This document shows, piece after piece, positions 10,501 to 19,782 of a stretch of 39,299 nucleotides of DNA (the first letter of the stretch is position 1; the number at the start of each line of letters is the position of its first letter). Source of the stretch: Balneolales bacterium (lineage in GTDB: Bacteria > Bacteroidota > Rhodothermia > Balneolales > Natronogracilivirgulaceae); NCBI GenBank assembly GCA_007132495.1, contig SLOL01000126.1, positions 1 through 39,299 of the forward strand. Reading direction: 5' to 3'. Position numbers and translations under genes: made by a program. Below the pieces are notes generated by a model, which had not been told where the DNA came from, ran no database searches, and saw only the letters and a list, made by a program, of their open reading frames with translations.

Positions 10501-12162
10501 GCCGACTTTGCCCTGCCCTACCTCTACAAATGCGAATGTCCCGAGGTGAGCATGGTGGTGATTTCCCGGATCACCTTTGCGCTTCCGAAAACGGAGTTCT
10601 GCAAAAAGGACACTTCCCGTTATGAGTTTGTCACCGATCCTGCCGGCGGTGTGGTCGAAAGCGAGACCGGCGGAATTGTCGCCGAGGGCAAGCGTTACTT
10701 CTTTGTGCCGGCCCAGGCGGAATCGGAGACTGAGGAAATCCGGTTCATCTACCGTCTGAATAACCAGGAGGCGGTCTTCAACATCCGCCTCTATAATCCG
10801 GTTGCGGATTTCGAACCTCGAACCGGCGAGAGCGAAAAAAAACCGGAGACCGTGAACTTCATCAACCGATCCAGCGGTGCCGATCGCTACGAATGGGACT
10901 TCGGCGACGGTAACACCTCCACCGATCCCGGTCCGGTGCATGACTACAGTGACTTTGAGGGCGAAACAGCCGTTGTGACCCTTATGGCCCACCGGGCCGG
11001 GTGCAGCGACAGCATCAGCAAGAGGGTAGACATCCCCCGTCCGGTTAAGGTCGAATTCTCGATCGAATCCAAAGAAGGATTTCCCGAACGCACCTACTGC
11101 AACACCGACGACCGGCTCTACTGGTTCCATACGCATCCGGAAGATGGAACCATAGAGGGAGAACATACGGAGGGCATCATATCCAGCGATGAAGTTCACG
11201 CCCCCGCCCTGGATCCGTCGAAATATGAGCCTGGTGAGTACCAATTCACCTATATGGGCGAGACATTGACGGTCCGCGTGCTTGAAGGTCCGGCCGGTGA
11301 CTTCAGCTACGAAGTGAACGAGAAGAGCGATACGGAGTTCGAGGTCCAGTTTAGTTATGAAGGGGCGGATGCCGATTCTGTTAAATGGGAAGTCAAATCT
11401 GTACGATGGGAAGCCGGTAAAATAGAACCGAAGGAAGGCACTGATGTGAATTTCGGGCTTGACAAGCGGGATGGTCTGACCTACGAAGTCACCGTGCAGG
11501 TGGTTGGCAAAAAGGGGTGTACGACCCGGCTTACCCACACACTGACCTTTGACGTGAAACCGATTGAGGATGAGGAACCTGATTCCGGTGATGATGAATC
11601 GTGGGATCTGCAAATGGAACGCACAGTTGGCGCGATTAATAACGATTTCGAAGAGTCACGGAATCTGAAGCTGGATATGTTGTTGTTTGATGGGCCAAAT
11701 CCGGTGATCGGAGAGACTCTGAGCATCGTCGACGACCTGCGACAAGCTACCGGAGTCCCTGAAAAAAGGGAGCAGTTCCGGTCCGGTCAATGGAATGACG
11801 ATCTGGCCCCAAAATTCCGGTCGATATTTGACAATACCGCCAAGGTGGTTTTCACCCAGCTGAAAGCGGGGAATGAATTACAAGCCAACTATGCCACAAG
11901 CCTGCTGATGCTGGTGGTGTCCGCGCTCATCCGGTTGTTGTCGCTCCAGGAGACCGATGTCAACAAAACCGGAGGAATGGGCAAGCTGCTCACTCACATG
12001 GATAGCACCCTGAATAATATCAAAGAAATGGGGGTGGCATTGGATCCGGATCATTATCTGCAAAAGGTCATCCATGACGTCGGCGGTGACCTGGAACGGG
12101 CTGAGAAACAACCGAAGCTCCGGGAAGCCATCAATAAAATCGACCAGCCATTGCGAACGTGA
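7588..12162 (+). CDS. Large modular eCIS structural protein with PKD domain
   Basis: A 1524-residue protein. The N-terminus (YPIFEGDQVLTATHLNSL, then SRLIGTGIVCGLKI) looks like that of proteins beside CIS_TMP genes in Bacteroidota-type eCIS loci, recalled rather than searched. About 573-626 is a Gly/Asn/Asp-rich low-complexity stretch. About 848-877 is a proline linker with two GxPDFPRPxDP repeats. About 955-1085 is a Cys-containing beta domain. About 1085-1150 is a PKD domain (YEWDFGDGNTS). More Ig-like beta sequence follows, then an acidic linker and a helical C-terminus. There is no signal peptide, which fits an intracellularly assembled particle. PKD and Ig-like domains often mediate surface contact, so a baseplate-peripheral or fibre-like role is plausible but inferred. 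It sits between the Afp12-like and CIS_TMP genes with 4-base overlaps. Confidence 0.78.
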   Translation: MTNAYNNYPIFEGDQVLTATHLNSLRTFLENRSLSTRSRLIGTGIVCGLKIMAKTGNSITISEGLGLTSKGYLLELPESDCRYITAYRDKPVRDTGAKQPFEMPGYYPLFHEGEEEEQVPLWELLTNEEEALREDQDIHPLSINSNDELTIAAGGSESTVKLTEHVLVLYLELDDEDLESCFGEDCDEKGVRRSFNLRKLLVPESVIARASEAVPASGKLLCSKRPAFGGNENSYALTKTDSYEQLRRHYKTVIDKNAGDLEQELRNSWSVWASLLKTAFRTDPLEPLLGNTPLADRIRNAFSRSVYNIQQQFDCMKHLIQGWNEFLEAAEEASAYCLPDTEEFSRHLVLGPVEPSLEQLQRIMYRHEFRPASAADFSRQEVRDAVLKYRRLIEMLKHMRAPAVGDAAVKITPGADGRAPLAEHPIPFYFRLDGNSKLDKVWNPAHARRYRFDSYVTWRSRSSTANPCFRQPMDHNPDRHDFYRIEGHIGKPFEDVLQNLEGERQRLNLPVKVLGLKLSTHPANISLDNECKFDDLEQKYEMLTTGLSCLFEDEIRFFSNLQIQPHHPASDETNGDQDRNGDRNGDEEINGGDAGGTWTGGGMHTGGDIYSGTGSTAYYGGSTGTQYEIKKESAATSSRTFQDNKLAAGQTDDGAQFMMLKSGYTGEMDTARTGTVTSGDLIADQWKRHGTVSQVNLNRDYQTLFPDLSIPDLLILHPVRLADQIRIILDLLPEKLEKLDKERIKAAFEELTRRAANYREVLQARLDDLGGQKAMIIYRLDKLIDSCFLDRLLVLQEWYDDRVREYSKLRLLKKFAETHSGMEHQSGVPKGGTFVLVYVDENERDGRPGIPDFPRPIDPGLPDFPRPDDPTLPIEPPVVMSPLQEKPTLSDILQTRTDDPKKLLSGSLTRDDALTLTKDLKTITNTLKLDPSLTSQLSEKINRLEFDFQKRVDEMVRAPRPQPAPTRNVVVADFALPYLYKCECPEVSMVVISRITFALPKTEFCKKDTSRYEFVTDPAGGVVESETGGIVAEGKRYFFVPAQAESETEEIRFIYRLNNQEAVFNIRLYNPVADFEPRTGESEKKPETVNFINRSSGADRYEWDFGDGNTSTDPGPVHDYSDFEGETAVVTLMAHRAGCSDSISKRVDIPRPVKVEFSIESKEGFPERTYCNTDDRLYWFHTHPEDGTIEGEHTEGIISSDEVHAPALDPSKYEPGEYQFTYMGETLTVRVLEGPAGDFSYEVNEKSDTEFEVQFSYEGADADSVKWEVKSVRWEAGKIEPKEGTDVNFGLDKRDGLTYEVTVQVVGKKGCTTRLTHTLTFDVKPIEDEEPDSGDDESWDLQMERTVGAINNDFEESRNLKLDMLLFDGPNPVIGETLSIVDDLRQATGVPEKREQFRSGQWNDDLAPKFRSIFDNTAKVVFTQLKAGNELQANYATSLLMLVVSALIRLLSLQETDVNKTGGMGKLLTHMDSTLNNIKEMGVALDPDHYLQKVIHDVGGDLERAEKQPKLREAINKIDQPLRT

Positions 12163-14207
12163 GTCATTCCGGCAGACATATCATCCATAAACTTGTACTG
12201 GATATGAGGTCCGGTCGCGGTGGGAAACGGATCCATAAGCTTCAGTCGGAAGCCGGACGTGTGCTCCGGCACCGCCTGCCGGATCTGCTGGAATCGATGC
12301 TGGCGGAGACCGCCGGTGCCGATCATGTGATCATCGACCGGCTGGAAGTGGACCTGGGAAGCATCCCGTCCGATCAGTTGGAGACACAGCTGTTGGAAAA
12401 ACTGAAACCCGGTCTGCAGAAGGCATTGGATAAAGAACGGGCCGAAAGCGGGATCGGCAACGGTGCACAGATGCGTTCGCCGGGATCCGGCGACCGGGAA
12501 AAACCACGCCGTTTATCGGAAACCAGGTACGGTGACGAAGTGTTGTTCCATTTTCTGGATACCGGCACCCTGCCCTGGTTCGTCTTCCAGGGGAGCGAAA
12601 CGGAGCCGGATGCCATGGCCGAACAGTTCCGCCGGCTGTTACGGGATCACCCGGACCGGATTCGCCGGTTTTTATATGGGCGACGACATGACCGTAAAGT
12701 TCTTGAGCGACTTCTGGGCCTGCCGGATCCGGTACCGGATGAGCTGCTGAACCGGTTCATGTCCGTTTTCAGTGATCAGGCCAAGGCATTTCTGGTTCGG
12801 GTCAGAGAGCAGGCTGACAGCCGTTCTGTGCACGATATCAGACGGGCACTGCTGCAGACGATGCTGGTGGTCCGGCCGGCGGAGCCGGTTCGTACGCTGT
12901 CCATCACATGTCTGCTGCATCTATCCCGTACCGCTCCCGAAGCGTCATTCCGGTTGCTGTCCGCTTTGAAAAAGGATGCGGAGAGCGGGTTCGATGCGAA
13001 AGGAGGATCTCAGCATCCGTTCGGTACGGACGACTGGCAGGAACTCATTGCACTGGAAGCGTCGTTTCACCCAGGCGATGAGGAGACAGCAGACCCCGCC
13101 GATCCGGAACTTTCCGAATACTTCCGGCATCATTCGCATCGCCGGCACGGGACCGCTGAGGATCACGCACTGCTGAAGCTGTTGAAGCGGCGGTTGCGGG
13201 CCAATGCCCGAGGCGTCAAATCCTTTCTGCTGGCCCGCCGGGATCGTCCGGTCATGGAAACCATATCGGCTGTTTTCGAGCAGGTGTTGAACGATTTGCT
13301 GAACCGGTACATGCCGGATCAGCACCGGCCGGCCGAAGCCTTTTATGCTTTTCTCAAACAGCACGCCGGCCGCTCGTCGTTGCATGACGTACGGCTGGCC
13401 TTCCTGCAGTCGATGCTGCTGACCGGGTCGGGCTCATCGATCCGACCGTTCCTGTTATTATTTTTCCTCAGGCTCGGTCGCGTTGCTCCGGCCAAAACGG
13501 ACCGGATGCTCTCCGTCCTGGATTCCTCGGTTGCATCGTCCGGCGATGCCGGCCGTATCCCGGGTCTGGACCCGAAAACGTCCGTTGAACTCCGGGGAGT
13601 GCTGAGACATCTGCGATCGTCTTCCGGCGGAGTGACCCGCGCCGAAGATCCGGAATCGGAAACGGAACCGGCGGACCGCGACCGGCAGCCGGAAAAGACC
13701 GGTTTGGATGAAACACTCCATATCCGGAATGCGGGACTGGTCCTGTTCTGGCCGTTTCTGTCCCGGTTTTTTTCCCATCTGGAGCTGGTTTGCGGCGACG
13801 ATTTCCTCGATGACAAGGCCCGGCTCAGGGCCATGCAGCTGCTGGGTTATCTGGAATCGGGGGAGGGCTCACTGCCGGAATACCGGATGGTATTGGCCAA
13901 ACTAATGTGCGGTTTTCCCGTCACTGACCCGCCGGGCATACCGGTGGCGCTGAGCGCCTCGGAAACAGAAGAGGCGGATGAACTCCTGAGGTCCGTCATC
14001 GGTCACTGGAAGGCATTAAAAAACACCAGTGTGAAAGGATTCCGGGATTCGTTTGTCCGTCGCGACGGACTACTCAGGCAGGAGACTGATACCTGGAAGC
14101 TGTATGTAGAGCGAAAAGCTTTTGATGTGCTGTTGGACAAGCTGCCATGGTCCGTTTCGGTGGTTAAACTGCCCTGGATGAAAGGACCGATCATGGTCGA
14201 GTGGTGA
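12159..14207 (+). CDS. Contractile injection system tape measure protein (CIS_TMP family, Afp14 position)
   Basis: A 682-residue protein starting at a GTG that overlaps the upstream stop. The N-terminus has the CIS_TMP pattern: HIIHKLVLDM, a helix, then DHVIIDRLEVDLGSI. The C-terminus carries the matching block: IRNAGLVLFWPFLSRFFSHL, a QLLGYLESGEGSLPEY helix, HWKALKNTSVKGFRDSF and a terminal LPWMKGPIMVEW. The middle holds two related helical units (LNRFMSVFSDQAKAFL and LNRYMPDQHRPAEAFY contexts), an internal duplication. In this family the protein is thought to set tube length or scaffold tube assembly. It is the last gene of the tightly overlapping structural block, followed by a 143-base gap holding a palindromic repeat. 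Confidence 0.9.
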   Translation: MSHSGRHIIHKLVLDMRSGRGGKRIHKLQSEAGRVLRHRLPDLLESMLAETAGADHVIIDRLEVDLGSIPSDQLETQLLEKLKPGLQKALDKERAESGIGNGAQMRSPGSGDREKPRRLSETRYGDEVLFHFLDTGTLPWFVFQGSETEPDAMAEQFRRLLRDHPDRIRRFLYGRRHDRKVLERLLGLPDPVPDELLNRFMSVFSDQAKAFLVRVREQADSRSVHDIRRALLQTMLVVRPAEPVRTLSITCLLHLSRTAPEASFRLLSALKKDAESGFDAKGGSQHPFGTDDWQELIALEASFHPGDEETADPADPELSEYFRHHSHRRHGTAEDHALLKLLKRRLRANARGVKSFLLARRDRPVMETISAVFEQVLNDLLNRYMPDQHRPAEAFYAFLKQHAGRSSLHDVRLAFLQSMLLTGSGSSIRPFLLLFFLRLGRVAPAKTDRMLSVLDSSVASSGDAGRIPGLDPKTSVELRGVLRHLRSSSGGVTRAEDPESETEPADRDRQPEKTGLDETLHIRNAGLVLFWPFLSRFFSHLELVCGDDFLDDKARLRAMQLLGYLESGEGSLPEYRMVLAKLMCGFPVTDPPGIPVALSASETEEADELLRSVIGHWKALKNTSVKGFRDSFVRRDGLLRQETDTWKLYVERKAFDVLLDKLPWSVSVVKLPWMKGPIMVEW

Positions 14208-14230
14208 AAATAAATTCAGGTGGTGAACCC

Positions 14231-14323
14231 GTGAAATGTCCATGGCCGGGCCGGCGCCCGGACACACAGGCGTATGATTAAATACGGTCATGGCATTTCA
14301 CTTCGTGACCTTCGGTTCATCTG
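14231..14323 (+). repeat. Palindromic leader repeat, copy A
   Basis: The arms GTGAAATGTCCATGGCC (14231-14247) and GGTCATGGCATTTCAC (14286-14301) pair imperfectly around a loop containing AGGCGTATGATTAAATAC. A small hairpin, TCACTTCGTGA, follows, and then TTCGGTTCATCTG. The element ends 28 bases before the start codon of the AAA+ gene. Copy B repeats the segment from the loop to the 3' end with only a few differences. Confidence 0.85.
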
Positions 14324-14350
14324 TCGATTAAAAACAGAATATTTAAACAC

Positions 14351-15685
14351 ATGAATCATATAAAAAGCCTGGAACAGGAGCTGGACTGGTTTACACGGGT
14401 CGTTGAAGCACGGCTTCAGAGTTATTTCGGCGAGAAGAAAAAGGCGTTCGATTTTAAGTCGATGCCGCCGCCCGGAATAAAAAACGACAAGTCGGCCTAC
14501 GGGACATTCGTCAGAGAGCACGAGCTGGACCCGGCCGAACGCCTGGTATTGATCCTGAGTCTGACTCCTCATATCAAACCAAATCTGCTGGATGTATTTT
14601 TTACCAAAAACACCCGCTACGACCGCGGCTTCTCGGAGTTCGGCGGTTTGCGCGGCAACAGTTTCAGCGGGTTTCTGCCGACCGGTGATACCGCGCTGTT
14701 TCTGCTGGCGGGGGATGATCTGGAGCTGCGCATCCGGTATTCGACGCTGTTTCATCCGGATCATATCTTTGCCACGGCTTCGGTACTCTGGTTGAACCAC
14801 AATGAAGCGGGAGAGCCGCTGCCGAGTGGTCAACTCGAGCTCAGCCAGGATTATGTGGAATACTTCACGACCGGCGCTTCCCGCCGTCCGTCATTCAGCC
14901 TCCGTTTTCCGGCGAGGCGGCTTGACACCTCCCTTCGATGGGAAGATCTGGTGCTGGCCCCCGAAACGCTGGAACCGGTGCAGGAGGTGATTTCGTGGCT
15001 TAAAAACAGCCGGTTGCTGCAGGACCGCTGGGGCGAAAACCGACATATGAAAAAGGGATACCGGGCCCTGTTCTACGGACCCCCGGGAACCGGCAAGACG
15101 ATGACGGCCGGCCTGCTCGGCAAGGTCACCGGCATCGATGTCTACCGGATCGATCTCTCCATGGTGATCTCAAAGTTCATCGGGGAAACCGAAAAAAACC
15201 TTTCGCGCATCTTCGACCGTGCCGAAAATAAAAACTGGATCCTGTTTTTCGATGAAGCCGATGCGCTGTTCGGCAAACGAACGGAGATCGGTGACGCCCA
15301 CGACCGCTACGCAAACCAGGAGATATCATATTTACTGCAGCGTGTAGAGGATTTTCCGGGTACGGTGTTGCTGGCCACCAACCTTAAAAGCAATCTGGAT
15401 GACGCCTTCATACGCCGATTTCAGACGGTAATTCATTTCCCGCTGCCCGGCAGGGAAGAACGGCATCAGTTGTGGCGCAGCGCTATGCCGCCCGGTGTGA
15501 ACCTTTCCGGCGATGTGGATTTTGAAAATCTGGCCGCCGGGTTTGAGCTCTCCGGTGCTTCCATTGTCAATACCATTCAGTACTGCCTGCTGATGTCGAT
15601 CGGCCGGAACGGCGAGGCGATCGACCGGGAATTGATCGTGCGCGGCATCCGAAAGGAACTTCAAAAAGAAGGCAAAACCTTGTAA
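14351..15685 (+). CDS. AAA+ ATPase of the eCIS (Afp15-like)
   Basis: A 444-residue protein. About 230 residues of family-specific N-terminal region precede a single AAA+ module. Walker A is GPPGTGKT (about 243-250), Walker B is ILFFDEADALFGKR (from about 297), a sensor-1-like LLATN follows, and arginine-finger-like residues lie in DDAFIRRFQTVIHFPLP. Afp15-type ATPases are universal eCIS components implicated in assembly or cargo handling rather than in the mature particle. It is separated from the structural block by a 143-base spacer with palindromic copy A, so it may have its own leader. The cargo gene begins 3 bases after its stop, coupling ATPase and cargo expression. Confidence 0.93.
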   Translation: MNHIKSLEQELDWFTRVVEARLQSYFGEKKKAFDFKSMPPPGIKNDKSAYGTFVREHELDPAERLVLILSLTPHIKPNLLDVFFTKNTRYDRGFSEFGGLRGNSFSGFLPTGDTALFLLAGDDLELRIRYSTLFHPDHIFATASVLWLNHNEAGEPLPSGQLELSQDYVEYFTTGASRRPSFSLRFPARRLDTSLRWEDLVLAPETLEPVQEVISWLKNSRLLQDRWGENRHMKKGYRALFYGPPGTGKTMTAGLLGKVTGIDVYRIDLSMVISKFIGETEKNLSRIFDRAENKNWILFFDEADALFGKRTEIGDAHDRYANQEISYLLQRVEDFPGTVLLATNLKSNLDDAFIRRFQTVIHFPLPGREERHQLWRSAMPPGVNLSGDVDFENLAAGFELSGASIVNTIQYCLLMSIGRNGEAIDRELIVRGIRKELQKEGKTL

Positions 15686-15688
15686 TAC

Positions 15689-18600
15689 GTGTATTCCACT
15701 GCACATAAATCGTCCAATAGCACCGCTTCACGGTCGGCTGCCAATGCCCACCGGAGTCAGGCGCACCGCTCAGCCGGAAGATCATCCGGCCGGTCCGTCG
15801 CCCCTCTGGTCCAGGCCAAACCGGTACTGGGACAACCGGGTTCCCGGTATGAAAAAGAAGCCGATGTGGCAGCTGACCGGGTGAGCGCCATGCCGGTTTC
15901 GTCGTCGCCGGACTTATCGGCAGTGTCGTTGTCCACGCCGCCGGACTCGGGTACGGCCCGGCCATCTGTTATGCATTCGGTATCACGTCCCGCCGGTCCG
16001 GCGCCGTCGGTTTCACGGATGGTCGCCTCGTCACGGGTGGACCGGGAATCCGGACCGGAAGAAGAAGAACCGGTGCAGGCGCAGCGGGAAGCGGGAGCAG
16101 GCGAACATCGTCGCATGAGCGGGGGAAGTGCCGGTGTACTGCCTCCGGGCTTCGGAGACCGGCTGGCCGCCGGTGCCGGCAGAGGAGATGCCATTGAGCC
16201 GGGCACGCGCGGTTTTATGGAGTCGGCATTTAACGCCGATTTCAGCGGGGTATCCATCCATACCGGACCGGAAGCCGCACAGATGAGCAACTCGATCGGG
16301 GCGCGTGCTTTTACTCACGGTAATGACATCTATTTTAATGAAGGGGAATATGGCCCGGAAACGGAAGAGGGTAAGCATTTACTGGCACATGAGCTGACAC
16401 ATACCCTGCAACAGGGCGGAGCAGGTGCGGGTGACGAAGGCGCCGGAACGGTTCAGCGGTCACTCTTTTCGCGGGGATGGAACGCCTTGAAACGTGCCGG
16501 CGAATGGGTGGGCGACAGCCTTGAAGCCGGTAAGGACTGGCTGCTGGGTAAACTGAAGGGCATGCTCAGCGATATCCCCGGCTACCGGCTTTTTACGGTC
16601 GTGTTGGGACAAGACCCCGTCACCCGGGAGACGGTCAACCGGAACGGTATGAACTTCATCGAAGCGGGACTGGATATCATCCCGTCCGGCGAGGAGTACA
16701 AGCAGAAACTCCGGGAAGAGGGGGCACTCGAAGAAGCGGCGGCCTGGCTGGACGAGCAGATCGAAATGCTCGATATCAGTCCCTCGTCAATTGTGCAGCA
16801 GGTCCGGGATTTGTGGAACAGCCTCAGCCTGTCGGATGTGCGTAGTCCCGGCGGGGTGTTCGACCGGCTGTATGCCATTTTCAGCGGACCGGTGAGCCGT
16901 ATTGTCCGGTTTGCCCGCAATGTGGCGACAAAATTTCTCGAAATCGTCAAAAACTATCTGCTTTCGAAGCTGCGTGAGTTTGTGGCCGAACGGGAAAGTT
17001 CTTCATTTTATCCGCTGTTGACCGTTGTCCTGGGTCATGATCCCATCACCGGCGAGGATGTAGATCGAAGCGGGGAAAACATCCTGCGCGGTTTCATCAG
17101 TCTCCATCCCGAAGGCGACGAACAGCTTCGGCAGATGCAAGAGACCGGATCATTTCAGCGTGCATCAGAATGGATTGACACCGCCATTATCCGGGTACGC
17201 AATATCGCCGCCGGTCTGAGAACGGCCTTCCTGAATGCCTGGGATGCCGTAACCGACATCAGTTCTCTGATGGATCCGGTCGGCACTTTCACAAGAATAT
17301 ATCAGGATTTCCGGACGCCGCTGGTAGAACTTGCCGACTTTGCCATTGAGGTTGCATCCACGATCCTGAATTTCATCAAAGATGCACTGTTGAGACGGCT
17401 TTCAAACTGGGCCCGGGATACCCGGGGATATCCGCTGATTACCGTACTGCTGGGCAGGGATCCGTTTACCGAAGAGCCGGTACCGCGCACGCCGGAAAAT
17501 ATCATCCGTGGATTCATGGCTTTGCTGCCCAACGGTATGGAGAAGTTCAACCGTCTGCAGGAATCAGGGGCCATTGCCCGGATGGTATCCTGGATCGAGG
17601 GAGCTGTCGCCTCACTCAATATCACCTGGGGCTATATCGTCGGTCTGTTTATGTCGTTGTGGGAAAGGTTCTCACTGAGTTCGCTTGCCAATCCGATCCA
17701 GGCATTTCAACAGATTATTGACACTTTTGCCGAACCGATCCGGCGCATTCTCTCCTTCATCTTTGAGGTGATCAAGGCGGTTGTCATGTTCGTGCTGGAG
17801 ATTATGAACTTCCCGTTCGACATCATCCGGAGTATTGTCGACAACGCCATGCAGGCCTACGAGGATATCCGCAGGGATCCGATCGAATTTTTCCTGAACC
17901 TGTTGCGTGCTGTGAAACAGGGGTTTACCCAGTTTTTCGACAAGATTGGCGAACATCTGCTCGGCGGGTTGCGCAACTGGCTGTTCGGTGAGTTGAGTTC
18001 AGCCGGCATCAATCCGCCGGCCGATCTCAGTTTCAGATCCATTCTCGGTTTTGTCATGGAGCTTCTCGGCATCACGATCGACAATGTCTGGGAGCGGCTG
18101 GCGGAGAAAATCGGTCAGGACCGGGTCGACCGCATCCGGGGTGCTATCGACCGGTTGTCCGGCATTTGGAATTTTGTCCGGGATGTGTATGAACGCGGCC
18201 CCGTTGCTATCTGGGAGTATATCCAGGAGCGACTCAGCAATCTCTGGGATATGATCATTGAACAGATCCGCAACTGGATCATGACCCGAATCATCCAACG
18301 GGTTACTGCGCGACTGCTCTCGATGCTCGATCCGACCGGCATCATGGCGGTGGTAAACAGTTTCATCACATTCTATCGTGCCGTGCAATCGTTTATTGAG
18401 CGACTCAGGGAGATGCTGGAGATCGTGAATACATTCGTGGCCGGCGTGGCCAACATTGCCAGAGGTTCACTCAGCCAGGCGGCCGGTTACCTGGAAAACG
18501 CTCTGGCTCAGGGTATACCGGTAGCCATCGGTTTCCTGGCCAATCAGGTGGGACTTCGGGGTCTCGGCCGGCGTATTGCCGAAATGGTCGAGTCGATCCG

Positions 18601-19750
18601 CGAACGCATCAATGCCGCCATCGACTGGCTGATCGAACGGGCGCTCGCTGCCGGATCGGCGCTTATGGATATGGGTCGGTCGGCCGCCGGTGCCGTGATG
18701 GACTGGTTCGGCCTGCGAAAATCGTTTACACTGGACAATAATGAGAGCCATGAAATCTATTTCCAGGAGGAGTCGCCGGAGGGACCTGTTGTGGTCGCCA
18801 GTGAAAATCCACAGGAACTGTCGTCTATCATCAGCAGCGGAGAGTGGAACGGAACCGCTATTCCGGATGACAAACTTGCCCAATTGCAGCAAAAAGCCCG
18901 GGAAATCGATGCGAGAAGAGATAATCAGGGGGTAGCGGTTGGCAGGGAAATACAAGAAAGAATGGACAACATCGCCAACATATTAAGCAATATTGCCGGG
19001 CAGCCGCTGCCGGAGACCCGGGTAGTGAAAGACGACACGGTCGGCTCGGGCATGGCAGAAATGGGGCAACATCTGATTGTGAAGCCCCTGAGTCTGAATC
19101 CCGGAAATCTGGCCGGAAGTCAGCCCACCATCGTCACCGATCTGGGCAGAGATCTGAAATCCATGTATCCCGGTTATTTTGTGGAAGGTCATTTGCTCAA
19201 TCACAGGATGCATGGACCCGGCAATGAGCGGTGGAACCTGACTCCCATTTCGCAGAAGACCAATCAGGCTATGGAACGAAAAACAGAGTCTACAGCCAAA
19301 GACAAGATGCTGTCGGAAGGCAAGGTGTTGTCGTATGAGGCAGAGGTGAACTACTTGAACAGTCTGGACAAGAACGCACCCACCTATCCCCATGAACAGA
19401 TTGCCGGTAGCATCTATATGAAAGTGGAGGAGCTGACCTGGCAGAATGGAAGCTGGGAGCCGGCCGACACACAGCCGTCCTGGGCCGGTGAAGCCTCGGG
19501 AAGAATCTCTCATGACACCTCAACGGTTCCGGGATTCGGCACCGGATCGTTGTCGAATGAGGTTCATTTAAACAGTGATTCAAAAAGGCTGCTGCAACGG
19601 ATTCCGGGCATCGGCCCGGAACGGGCAGATGCGATAGTGGAATACCGGAAGAATAATCCATTCGGCAGCAAGTTGGATGTGCAGCATGTTCCGGGCATCG
19701 GACGTGAACTGGCCCAAAGAATTAATGAAGATTCCAATGTATTTTTATAA
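15689..19750 (+). CDS. DUF4157 eCIS cargo candidate with nuclease-like motif and C-terminal HhH
   Basis: A 1353-residue protein from a GTG just after the ATPase stop. Residues 1-150 are disordered, with the VQAKPVLGQPGSRYEKEADV motif that typically precedes DUF4157. DUF4157 spans about 146-240 and includes HELTH (H234), a zincin-like HExxH. Three repeats of roughly 142-residue spacing start near 293, 437 and 578; each has TVxLGxDPxT and later a LxExG...W segment. A long run of amphipathic helices follows to about 1010. Residues 1165-1192 contain GHLLNHRMHGPGNERWNLTP with a downstream N1192. This resembles the His/Asn core of Endonuclease_NS_2-type beta-beta-alpha-metal nucleases. The last 56 residues hold two PGIG helix-hairpin-helix motifs (1306 and 1335), ComEA-like. 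DUF4157 is a known marker of eCIS-linked proteins; the nuclease activity is inferred. Confidence 0.82.
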   Translation: MYSTAHKSSNSTASRSAANAHRSQAHRSAGRSSGRSVAPLVQAKPVLGQPGSRYEKEADVAADRVSAMPVSSSPDLSAVSLSTPPDSGTARPSVMHSVSRPAGPAPSVSRMVASSRVDRESGPEEEEPVQAQREAGAGEHRRMSGGSAGVLPPGFGDRLAAGAGRGDAIEPGTRGFMESAFNADFSGVSIHTGPEAAQMSNSIGARAFTHGNDIYFNEGEYGPETEEGKHLLAHELTHTLQQGGAGAGDEGAGTVQRSLFSRGWNALKRAGEWVGDSLEAGKDWLLGKLKGMLSDIPGYRLFTVVLGQDPVTRETVNRNGMNFIEAGLDIIPSGEEYKQKLREEGALEEAAAWLDEQIEMLDISPSSIVQQVRDLWNSLSLSDVRSPGGVFDRLYAIFSGPVSRIVRFARNVATKFLEIVKNYLLSKLREFVAERESSSFYPLLTVVLGHDPITGEDVDRSGENILRGFISLHPEGDEQLRQMQETGSFQRASEWIDTAIIRVRNIAAGLRTAFLNAWDAVTDISSLMDPVGTFTRIYQDFRTPLVELADFAIEVASTILNFIKDALLRRLSNWARDTRGYPLITVLLGRDPFTEEPVPRTPENIIRGFMALLPNGMEKFNRLQESGAIARMVSWIEGAVASLNITWGYIVGLFMSLWERFSLSSLANPIQAFQQIIDTFAEPIRRILSFIFEVIKAVVMFVLEIMNFPFDIIRSIVDNAMQAYEDIRRDPIEFFLNLLRAVKQGFTQFFDKIGEHLLGGLRNWLFGELSSAGINPPADLSFRSILGFVMELLGITIDNVWERLAEKIGQDRVDRIRGAIDRLSGIWNFVRDVYERGPVAIWEYIQERLSNLWDMIIEQIRNWIMTRIIQRVTARLLSMLDPTGIMAVVNSFITFYRAVQSFIERLREMLEIVNTFVAGVANIARGSLSQAAGYLENALAQGIPVAIGFLANQVGLRGLGRRIAEMVESIRERINAAIDWLIERALAAGSALMDMGRSAAGAVMDWFGLRKSFTLDNNESHEIYFQEESPEGPVVVASENPQELSSIISSGEWNGTAIPDDKLAQLQQKAREIDARRDNQGVAVGREIQERMDNIANILSNIAGQPLPETRVVKDDTVGSGMAEMGQHLIVKPLSLNPGNLAGSQPTIVTDLGRDLKSMYPGYFVEGHLLNHRMHGPGNERWNLTPISQKTNQAMERKTESTAKDKMLSEGKVLSYEAEVNYLNSLDKNAPTYPHEQIAGSIYMKVEELTWQNGSWEPADTQPSWAGEASGRISHDTSTVPGFGTGSLSNEVHLNSDSKRLLQRIPGIGPERADAIVEYRKNNPFGSKLDVQHVPGIGRELAQRINEDSNVFL

Positions 19751-19782
19751 ACTTGCAGGGACGAATAAAAAGAAGAACGATT

